This document shows positions 6,249 to 12,059 of a DNA stretch of 12,059 nt, piece after piece. Numbering within the stretch: position 1 is the first letter of the stretch; each line of letters starts with the position of its first letter. A program made the position numbers and the translations under genes. This DNA is from Ktedonobacterales bacterium (GTDB taxonomy: Bacteria; Chloroflexota; Ktedonobacteria; Ktedonobacterales; JADMIN01), in NCBI GenBank assembly GCA_025935235.1, contig JAICVT010000102.1:1-12059 (forward strand). Reading direction: 5' to 3'. The notes under the pieces were generated by a model. That model saw only the letters and a list, made by a program, of their open reading frames with translations. It was not told where the DNA came from and did not search any database.

Positions 6249-9200
6249 GGCGTAAGTGACCTGGTAGGTCACGATCACTTTTGTCGAGTTGCCCGCCTTG
6301 TCGGTCACCGAGGCGGTGTAGGTGAAGGTTCCGACGCCGTTCGAGGCGCCGCCCGTCACCGCGCCCGCGCATGGCGCCGCCAGCCCGGAGGTCGCATCCG
6401 TCGCCGCGCACGAGACCTTCGGCGCCGCGCCGAGCGTGTATGGCGCCCCGATGCTGTGGGGTACAGTGACCGAGCCGAGCGCGCCGCCATCCGTGAAGCT
6501 GTTGCCGCCCACGGTGACGGTCAGGCTGGGCGAGGTCTGGTCAATGCTGACCTTCACCGACGCGCTGGCTGTGTTGCCAACATTGTCGAGCGCCTGGCCA
6601 TTGACCACCTGATTGGCGCCGTCGTTCGGCAGCGTCTGGTCAGCTGTGCAGTTGGCCACACCAGAGTCGGCGTCGGCGCAGTCGAAGTGAACTGTTACAG
6701 GCGAGGTGAACCACCCGTTCGAGCCGTTCGGACTGGCTGGGATCGTCGAGCCAGCGATGGTCGGCGCGGTCGTATCAATCCAGATGGCGACCGAGTGGTG
6801 AACCTCCTCGTTGTCGGCGTTGTCCACGCTCCAGAAGGTTACGGTGTGCTTGCCGTTTCCGCTGACCGTCAGGCTGAGGCCCGTCTGGGTCGCGCCGCCG
6901 TCAATCGCGTAGCGCGTCACCGCGACGCCCGAGAGGCCGTCCGTAGGCGCGAGCGTCACGTTGACGGGCCCGTTGTACCAACTGCTGTAGATGGCGCCAG
7001 GATAGCTCGCCGTGGTGACGGGCGCCGTGCGATCAATCTTGACGCTGACGCTGGCCGTGGTGGTGTTGCCCGCCACGTCGCTGACCGAGGCTGATGCCGT
7101 CACCGCTGCGCCTTCGCCCGTCAGCTTCTGGTCAGCGGGGCAGCCGCCCGCGATGCCAGAGAGATCGTCCGAGCAGGTCCAGTGGATCGTGACATCGCCG
7201 TTGTACCAGCCGTTAGCGTTGGGCGTGGTCGTCGCGGCTCCAGAGAGCTTCGGCGCTGTTGTATCCACGTTCACGCCATCCAGCGAGGTCGAAGCGCTGT
7301 TGCCCGCCTTGTCGGTCACCGTGCCGCTGGCCGACTGGTTGGCGCCCTGGTTCAGCGTGACTGGGTCGGTGCAGCTCGCGACGCCCGAGAGGCTGTCGTC
7401 GCAGGTGAACGTCACCGTCACTGGCGCGTTGTACCAGCCGCTGGCGTTGGGCGCGCGGTCAGGCGCGACGCTGATCGTCGGCGGCGTCTTATCGATGTTC
7501 AGGCTCGTCGAGTCGGTAGCGAAGTTCCCTGCTACGTCATACGCCGCGCCGCTGATCGCCTGGTTGGCGCCCTCGGTCGTGACGGTGGTCGCCCCGGTCG
7601 CGGTCAGCGCGCCAGCGGGAGCCGCCACGCCATCGCACGACTTGACGCCCGAAAGGTTGTCGGCGCAGGTGAAGGTCACCGTCACATCAGACTTGTTCCA
7701 GCCAGCCAGGTTGGCCGTTGGCGCCTGCTGGTGCGTGATCGTCGGCGCCGTCTGGTCGATCTTGACGGTCGCGGTGTGCGCCGTCTCGGCGTTGCCAGCC
7801 TTGTCCACGCTCCAGTACTTGATGGTGTAGATGCCATCGCTGGTCAGATTGAACGAGGTCCCTGGCTGCATGCCGCCGCCGTTGATCATGTAGAACGTGG
7901 TCGCCACGCCAGAGAGATTGTCCGTCGCGCTGAGCGTCACCGTCACCGCGCCCGTGGACCAGTCGTTGGGCGCGGAGATCGAAGTGATCGGCGCGGTGCG
8001 GTCAATGTTGATGCCGCTGACCGTCGTGGTGGTCGCGTTGTCGGCTTTGTCGCTCACTGTGGCCTGCGCGCTGAGGTTGGCGTCCTCACCCGTGATGACA
8101 GAATTGGTGGGGCAGGCGCCAGCGATGCCTGAGAGCGCATCCGCGCAGGTCCAGTGGACCGTCACATCGCCGTTGTACCAGCCGTTGCTGTTCGCTGAGG
8201 TTGCCGCGGCGCCGGTCAGCGTCGGCGGCGTCTCGTCAACGTTGATGCCGCTGACCGTCGCGCTGGCGCTGTTGCCCGCCAGATCAACCGCCGTCCCCGG
8301 CGCCGACTGGTTCTTGCCCTCGCCGAGCGTGCTGAGCGGCGAGCATGTGTCGATGCCCGAGAGCGCGTCGCCGCAGGTGAAGGTCACTTTCACATCGGCG
8401 TTGTACCAATCGTTGGCGTTGGGCGCGCGGTCGGTCGCGCCGCTGATCGTCGGCTTCGTCTTGTCTATGTTGATGTCGCCAACAGGCAGCGACGAGGCGT
8501 TGTTGACGTTGTCAGTGGCGTTGCCAGTCACCGACTGGTTCGCCCCTTCGGTCGTGACGATGGTCGAGCCTGTGCAGGTCTGCACGCCAGAGCCGGGCTT
8601 GCCGTCGGCCAGCGCGGGATCGTCGCAGGTGAACGCCACCGTCACATCGCCGCTGTTCCAGCCGTTGGCGTTGGCGGGTGTGCGGGTCGCGTTGATGGTG
8701 GGCGCATGCAGATCAATCAGGAAGGTCTGGGTCTGCGGCGCCTCTACGTTGCCCGCTTTGTCCACGCTCCAGAACTGGAGTGTGTGCGCGCCCTCGCCAG
8801 CGACAGGCGCGATTGTGCCAGTCTGCTGCGCGCCGCCATCGAGGATGTAGTAGGTCTGGGCGACGCCGGAGCCGCTATCGGTCGCGCCGAGCGTCACGTC
8901 GAGGGCTTCGCCATAGTATTTGACGCCGCCAGCGGCGACATAGTCAGCTGCGGCGCTCCAGCTCGTCACTGGCGGCGTGCGATCAATGTTGATGCCATTG
9001 ACCGACCCCGTGCCTGTGTTGCCCGCCAGATCGTTGACGCTGGCCGTGGCGCTCAGGCCGGCGCCTTCGCTCGTGATGACGGTATTCGCCGGGCACGAGC
9101 CATCAATGCCAGAGAGCGCGTCCGAGCAGGTCCAGGCAATCGTCACATCGCCGTTGTACCAGCCGTTGCCATTGGGCGAGGCCGTGGCCGCGCCGCCAAT

Positions 9201-12059
9201 CGTCGGTGCGGTCATATCAATCTTCACCGCCGGACTGCTGTCGGCGCTGGCGGTGTTGCCCGCCGCGTCGGTCGCGGTCGCGTGCGCCGTCTGGTTCGTC
9301 CCCTCCGAGGAGATTGTCGAGGCGCCGGGGCAGCCGTCAGTCGCGATGCCCGAAAGGCTATCGCTGCACGTCCAGTTGATCGTCACGGAGGTGTTGTACC
9401 AGCCGTGCGCATTGGGCGGCGTCGCTGGCGCGCCAGCGATGGTCGGCGGCGTCTTGTCGATGCTGACAGACGCGTCATCGGTCGAACTGTTGCCCGCGTT
9501 ATCCAGCGCTTTTCCGGTCACGGCCTGGTTCAGGCCCTCGGTCGAGACCGTGGTCGCGCCAGTCGTTCCGGGCGTCCCGTCGCAGGTGTTCATGCCAGAG
9601 CCAGCGCTGCCGTCAGCCAGGTTCGGATCGCTGCAGGTGAACGTCACCGTCACGCTGGTGTTATTCCAGTGAGCCGAGTTGGCCGGTGGCGCCTGCTCGT
9701 GGGTGATGTTCGGCGCGGACTTGTCTATCTTGACGGTCGCGGTGTGCTGCGCCTCGCTATTGCCCGCGTAGTCTTCGCTCCAGTAGACGATGGTGTAGAT
9801 GCCCTCAGTCGTCAGGCTGAAGCTGCCGCCCGTCTGCTGGGAGCCGCCATTGATTGTGTAGTGCGTGGCCTTCACGCCGGAGCCGCTGTCTGCCGCCGAG
9901 AGCGTCACCGTCACATCGCCGTTGGTCCAGTCGTTCGGCGCCGAGATGGTGGTCGTCGGCGCGTGGCGGTCAATGTTGACGAGATCGCTGGCGTTCGTGT
10001 CGCTATTGCCCGCGTTGTCGCTGGCGACGCCGCTGCTGGTCAGGCCCGCGCCCTCGCCGGTCACGGTGTTGTCGGCCTGGCAGCTCGCCACGCCAGAGCC
10101 AGCGCTGTGCGCCGGGTCAGCCAGCGCCGGATCAGAGCAGGTCCAGTGGATCGTCACGTCGCCCTTGTACCACGCATTGCCATCGGTGTCGGTCCCGCTG
10201 GGCGCGGTGGTCGGCGCGCCAGTGATGAGCGGTGGCGTGCGGTCTATCTTGACACTCTGGCTGGTCGCCGTGGTCGCGTTGCCCGCGTAGTCCTTGACGG
10301 AGGCGGTGGCGTTCAGTCCCACGCCCTCGCCCTTGAAGATGACATCGGGCGGAAGCGTGGAGGGATCCACGCCTGAGACGGCGTCGCTGGCGGTCCAGTG
10401 GATCGTCACATCACTGTTGTACCAGCCGTTGGCGTTGGCCGCCGTGGCTGGGTCGCCCGAGAGGGTCGGCGCAGTCTTATCCAGGTTGATATTGCCGACC
10501 GTCGTGAGGTTGGTGTTGCCCGCGTTGTCAGTGGCTGAGCCGGTCACGGATTGCGCCGCGCCCTCCACCGAGACGGTCGTATCGGGCGTGCAGAAGGCCA
10601 CGCCAGAGGTCGCGTCGGCGCAGGTGAAGTGGACGGTTACGTCGCTGTTGTTCCAGTTGTTCCCATTTGGCGCGGGCGAAGCGGCGCCGCTGATGGTTGG
10701 CGGCGTCTCGTCCACCTGGATGGTGAGCGAGTTCCCCGGCGCAGTCTTATCCTCCGTGTTCCCGGCGTCGTCCACGCTCCAGAAGACGAGCGTGTGCTTG
10801 CCATCAGTATTGAAGACGGCGGTGGTTCCGGTCTGCGTTGCGCCGCCATCCACCTGATAGTGGGTCACCGCGACGCCAGAGAGGTTATCCGTCGCCGACA
10901 GGTTGATCGTCACATTGGTGTTCGACCAGCCAGCGGGCGCGCTGGAGGCGATGGTCGTCGGCGCTGTGCGGTCAATCTTGATGCCGCTGACCGAGCCAAG
11001 GCCCGTGTTGCCCGCCTTATCCAGCACGGAGGCCGAGGCGCCCAGGTTGGCGCCCTCGCCTGAGATCGTTGAATCAGCCGGGCAGCCGCCCGCGATGCCT
11101 GAGAGGTTGTCGGAGCAGGTCCAGTGGATCGTCACGTCGCCACTGTACCAGCCGTTGGCGTTGGGCGCCGTGGTCGGCGCGCCAGTGATGACGGGCGCGG
11201 TCGTGTCAACGTTGAGGTCACCGAGCGTGGCGCTGGCGCTATTGCCCGCCACATCGCTCACCGAGCCGCTGACGCTCTGATTGGCGCCCTCGTTGACGAG
11301 CTGGCTGGTCGGGCAGCTCGTGGCCAGGCCAGAGAGCGCATCGGCGCAGGAGAAGCTGACCGTGACTGGCGCGTTGTACCAGCCAGCGCCATTCGGCGCG
11401 CGGTCGGCGCTGGCGCTGATGGTCGGCTTGGTCCTGTCAATGTTGACGCTGTAGAACGCCGTCGCGCTGTTGCCCGCGTTGTCGGTGGACGTGCCAGAGA
11501 CCTGCTGGCTTGCGCCCTCGGTCGTCACAGTCTGCGAGGCCGGGCAGGTCGCGACGCCAGAGAGGGTGTCTGAGCAGGTGAAGGTCACGGTGACGTTGGA
11601 GTTGTTCCAGTTGAACGAGTTGGCTGGCGGCGTCTGCCCCGGAATCAGCGTCGGCGGCGTCTTGTCAATCTTGACATGGATGGTGTGCGCCGTCTCGGAG
11701 TTGCCAGCGTTGTCCACACTCCAGTACTGCAGCGTGTGATCGCCCTCAGCGGAGAACGCGACGCTGGTTCCCATCTGCTGCGCGCCGCCATCCACGATGT
11801 AGTAGGTGGCGAAGACGCCCGAGAGGTTGTCGGTGGCGTTCAGGTTGACCGTCACGCTGGTGTTGTTCCAGCCTGACGGCGCCACCGCGCTCGTCGTCGG
11901 CGCCGTCAGATCAATCTTCACTGGCGCACTGGAGGCGGTGGTCGTGTTGCCAGCGTTGTCGCTGGCTGAGGCGGAGGTCGTGACCGCCGCGCCCTCGCTG
12001 GAGAGCGCGCTATCCGCCGGGCAGGCGCCGCCCGCGATGCCAGAGAGCGCATCGGCGCA
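5877..12059 (-). CDS. giant multi-Ig repeat surface/secreted protein with terminal PxKF-like domain (5' end outside window)
   Basis: The frame is open from the right edge of the window to TAA at 5877-5879, giving at least 2060 residues; the start, any signal peptide and the N-terminus lie beyond 12059. The internal GTG at 11921 lies inside a module and is not the start. The chain is about 24 Ig-like beta modules of 76-93 residues joined by linkers of the form IDxTxP. Each module has a D-x-x-SG turn and most have a DxAGN turn. One class has no Cys and carries DGGxQTG and (F/Y)WSVD, like OmpL47-type domains. The other class has W(Y/N), a V-T strand and paired cysteines. The modules follow an A-B-C-D order (separate entries). 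The chain ends in a PxKF-like domain and has no LPXTG, transmembrane tail or SLH domain. Paired Cys and Thr/Ser/Asn-rich strands imply an extracytoplasmic, rod-like protein, perhaps an adhesin or sheath component. No catalytic domain is visible. Confidence 0.88.
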   Translation of the reverse strand, partial: CADALSGIAGGACPADSALSSEGAAVTTSASASDNAGNTTTASSAPVKIDLTAPTTSAVAPSGWNNTSVTVNLNATDNLSGVFATYYIVDGGAQQMGTSVAFSAEGDHTLQYWSVDNAGNSETAHTIHVKIDKTPPTLIPGQTPPANSFNWNNSNVTVTFTCSDTLSGVATCPASQTVTTEGASQQVSGTSTDNAGNSATAFYSVNIDRTKPTISASADRAPNGAGWYNAPVTVSFSCADALSGLATSCPTSQLVNEGANQSVSGSVSDVAGNSASATLGDLNVDTTAPVITGAPTTAPNANGWYSGDVTIHWTCSDNLSGIAGGCPADSTISGEGANLGASASVLDKAGNTGLGSVSGIKIDRTAPTTIASSAPAGWSNTNVTINLSATDNLSGVAVTHYQVDGGATQTGTTAVFNTDGKHTLVFWSVDDAGNTEDKTAPGNSLTIQVDETPPTISGAASPAPNGNNWNNSDVTVHFTCADATSGVAFCTPDTTVSVEGAAQSVTGSATDNAGNTNLTTVGNINLDKTAPTLSGDPATAANANGWYNSDVTIHWTASDAVSGVDPSTLPPDVIFKGEGVGLNATASVKDYAGNATTATSQSVKIDRTPPLITGAPTTAPSGTDTDGNAWYKGDVTIHWTCSDPALADPAHSAGSGVASCQADNTVTGEGAGLTSSGVASDNAGNSDTNASDLVNIDRHAPTTTISAPNDWTNGDVTVTLSAADSGSGVKATHYTINGGSQQTGGSFSLTTEGIYTIVYWSEDYAGNSEAQHTATVKIDKSAPNITHEQAPPANSAHWNNTSVTVTFTCSDPNLADGSAGSGMNTCDGTPGTTGATTVSTEGLNQAVTGKALDNAGNSSTDDASVSIDKTPPTIAGAPATPPNAHGWYNTSVTINWTCSDSLSGIATDGCPGASTISSEGTNQTAHATATDAAGNTASADSSPAVKIDMTAPTIGGAATASPNGNGWYNGDVTIAWTCSDALSGIDGSCPANTVITSEGAGLSATASVNDLAGNTGTGSVNGINIDRTPPVTSWSAAADYVAAGGVKYYGEALDVTLGATDSGSGVAQTYYILDGGAQQTGTIAPVAGEGAHTLQFWSVDKAGNVEAPQTQTFLIDLHAPTINATRTPANANGWNSGDVTVAFTCDDPALADGKPGSGVQTCTGSTIVTTEGANQSVTGNATDNVNNASSLPVGDINIDKTKPTISGATDRAPNANDWYNADVKVTFTCGDALSGIDTCSPLSTLGEGKNQSAPGTAVDLAGNSASATVSGINVDETPPTLTGAAATSANSNGWYNGDVTVHWTCADALSGIAGACPTNSVITGEDANLSAQATVSDKADNATTTTVSGINIDRTAPITSISAPNDWSTGAVTVTLSATDNLSGVATTFYMINGGGMQPGTSFNLTSDGIYTIKYWSVDKAGNAETAHTATVKIDQTAPTITHQQAPTANLAGWNKSDVTVTFTCADNLSGVKSCDGVAAPAGALTATGATTVTTEGANQAISGAAYDVAGNFATDSTSLNIDKTPPTISVAPDRAPNASGWYNAPVTVTFTCDDSLSGVASCTDPVTLNQGANQSASGTVTDKAGNSASTSLDGVNVDTTAPKLSGAATTTPNANGWYNGDVTIHWTCSDDLSGIAGGCPADQKLTGEGAAVTASASVSDVAGNTTTASVSVKIDRTAPVTTASYPGAIYSSWYNGPVNVTLAPTDGLSGVAVTRYAIDGGATQTGLSLTVSGNGKHTVTFWSVDNADNEEVHHSVAIWIDTTAPTIAGSTIPASPNGSNGWFTSPVTVHFDCADADSGVANCTADQTLPNDGANQVVNGQALDNVGNTASASVKVSIDQTSPSLTVTVGGNSFTDGGALGSVTVPHSIGAPYTLGAAPKVSCAATDATSGLAAPCAGAVTGGASNGVGTFTYTASVTDKAGNSTKVIVTYQVTYAFSGFLQPINYTAHQIGASSSIFKAGSTIPFKFQLRAADGSIVQTGSAPLWVDPLAAGPTSGAPSAGAATAPVTTSNGGVYHWDTSGQQYIYTWGTSGYTAGVWYRAGVKLDDGQVYLVYINLR
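6249..6527 (-). repeat. divergent last Ig-like module before the terminal domain
   Basis: This 93-residue segment keeps a DxxSG turn flanked by two cysteines 12 residues apart and a DKAGN turn near its end. Its first half (GGNSFTDGG, then PHSIGAPYTLG) differs from every other module, and it lacks the W(Y)N entry. It acts as the junction to the PxKF-like domain, with no IDxTxP linker after it. Confidence 0.65.
6528..7019 (-). repeat. truncated super-repeat block 6 (modules A-B only)
   Basis: A is 6762-7019 (WYNGPVNVTL, IDGGATQTG, FWSVDNADN) and most resembles A of block 2. The next module, 6528-6761 (FDCADADSGVANC), fills slot B and ends IDQTSP. Slots C and D are absent, and the array passes directly to the divergent last Ig-like module. 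Confidence 0.7.
7020..7988 (-). repeat. super-repeat block 5 (modules A-B-C-D)
   Basis: This block has 323 residues. A is 7743-7988 (ISAPNDW, INGGGMQPG, YWSVDKAGN), close to A of block 3. B is 7479-7742, with an Ala/Gly/Thr insert after the second Cys like that in block 3. C is 7251-7478 (PDRAPNAS, ends NVDTTAP). D is 7020-7250 (IHWTCSDDLSGIAGGC, ends IDRTAP). Confidence 0.8.
7989..8969 (-). repeat. super-repeat block 4 (modules A-B-C-D)
   Basis: This block has 327 residues. A is 8700-8969 and carries an extra stretch (YVAAGGVKYYGE) before its first core strand. B is 8451-8699, with a 16-residue Cys-Cys loop (PALADGKPGSG) and VNN in place of AGN. C is 8223-8450 (TDRAPNAN, short at 76 residues). 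D is 7989-8222, with GED for GEG and KADN for KAGN. Confidence 0.8.
8970..9956 (-). repeat. super-repeat block 3 (modules A-B-C-D)
   Basis: This block has 329 residues. A is 9711-9956 (ISAPNDW, INGGSQQTGG, YWSEDYAGN). B is 9444-9710, with a 16-residue Cys-Cys loop (PNLADGSAGSG) and a Gly/Thr-rich insert after the second Cys. C is 9204-9443, a hybrid with the D-like Trp-Thr-Cys strand but a B/C-like NQ segment. D is 8970-9203, ending IDRTPP. Confidence 0.8.
9957..10958 (-). repeat. super-repeat block 2 (A-B-C-D) with the cysteine-less C module
   Basis: This block has 334 residues. A is 10698-10958, with an insertion (DKTAPGNS) before its last strand. B is 10467-10697. C is 10230-10466; it has Ala for the first Cys and no second Cys, and its IHW strand and IDRTPP ending look like slot D. 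D is 9957-10229 and is the longest here (91 residues), with an inserted TDTDGN before its Trp and a Cys-Cys loop of 18 residues. Confidence 0.8.
10959..11897 (-). repeat. super-repeat block 1 (modules A-B-C-D)
   Basis: This block has 313 residues. A is 11652-11897 (no Cys, DGGAQQMGT, YWSVDNAGN). B is 11424-11651 (WNN, then FTC, Cys pair 9 residues apart). C is 11193-11423 (ADRAPNG, WYNAPVTV, FSC, Cys 10 apart). D is 10959-11192 (WYSGDVTIHWTC, Cys 10 apart, ends IDRTAP). Confidence 0.8.
11898..12059 (-). repeat. partial D-type Ig-like module at the window edge
   Basis: The first 54 residues in the window begin at the first cysteine of a module (C-ADALSGIAGG-C) and run to KIDLTAP. The GIAGGCPAD stretch and the SEGAAV segment mark it as slot D of the super-repeat. 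It is strikingly close to the D module of the fifth block (7020-7250), and less like the D modules in between. It shows that at least one more ABCD block lies upstream. Confidence 0.75.

Noticed and set aside
6150..11876. Many long + strand open frames opposite the giant gene, some with recurring protein phrases.
   Set aside because: They are antisense readings of the repeat modules. Their repeats copy the module period exactly, their starts lack ribosome sites, and the - strand frame is continuous with clear domains.
11698..11921. GTG at 11919-11921 as the start of the giant gene.
   Set aside because: It lies inside a KIDLTAP linker. The frame continues upstream to the window edge with a recognisable D module, and there is no ribosome site.
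7020..12059. Regular repeats that could suggest a CRISPR array or tandem satellite.
   Set aside because: The period (about 230-270 nt per module) and codon-level divergence fit protein-domain repeats, not short identical repeats with unique spacers.

Overview
This is a GC-rich bacterial window, roughly two-thirds G+C by eye, with Shine-Dalgarno-led starts, a lipobox lipoprotein and a giant secreted-type repeat protein that ends in a PxKF-like domain. These traits suggest a free-living environmental bacterium. Chloroflexota or a similar high-GC lineage is my guess, but nothing here proves the phylum. I see no tRNA, rRNA, CRISPR array, transposase or phage gene.

Left part (1-5247, + strand). 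Four genes lie head to tail with gaps of 87-164 bp: a ThDP-dependent enzyme of the acetolactate synthase / 2-hydroxyacyl-CoA lyase type (163-1827), a short-chain dehydrogenase/reductase (1915-2712), a GNAT acetyltransferase whose frame is broken by one in-frame TGA (2846-3661), and a membrane-anchored eight-repeat PQQ-type beta-propeller protein (3826-5247). The first two could act in sequence, carboligation or C-C lysis followed by carbonyl reduction. The gaps are too wide to prove an operon.

Right part (5306-12059, - strand). Transcription converges on the propeller gene. The largest object is a protein that enters from the right edge, so its N-terminus is missing, and runs to 5877: at least 2060 residues made almost wholly of Ig-like beta modules. 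The modules follow a higher-order order: one cysteine-free OmpL47-like module (A) followed by three cysteine-pair modules (B, C, D). This block occurs five times in full, preceded by part of a D module and followed by a truncated A-B pair, one divergent Ig-like module and a terminal PxKF-like domain. Downstream lie a 129-bp nested-palindrome element (5711-5839) and a small lipoprotein (5306-5680) that looks like a cupredoxin but has lost three of the four expected copper ligands.

The points most worth following are the ABCD super-repeat with its one-module cysteine-pair loss, the composite palindrome, the ligand-less cupredoxin-like lipoprotein beside the giant gene, and the UGA-interrupted acetyltransferase. 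All assignments come from reading the sequence and from memory of the families; no database search was possible.
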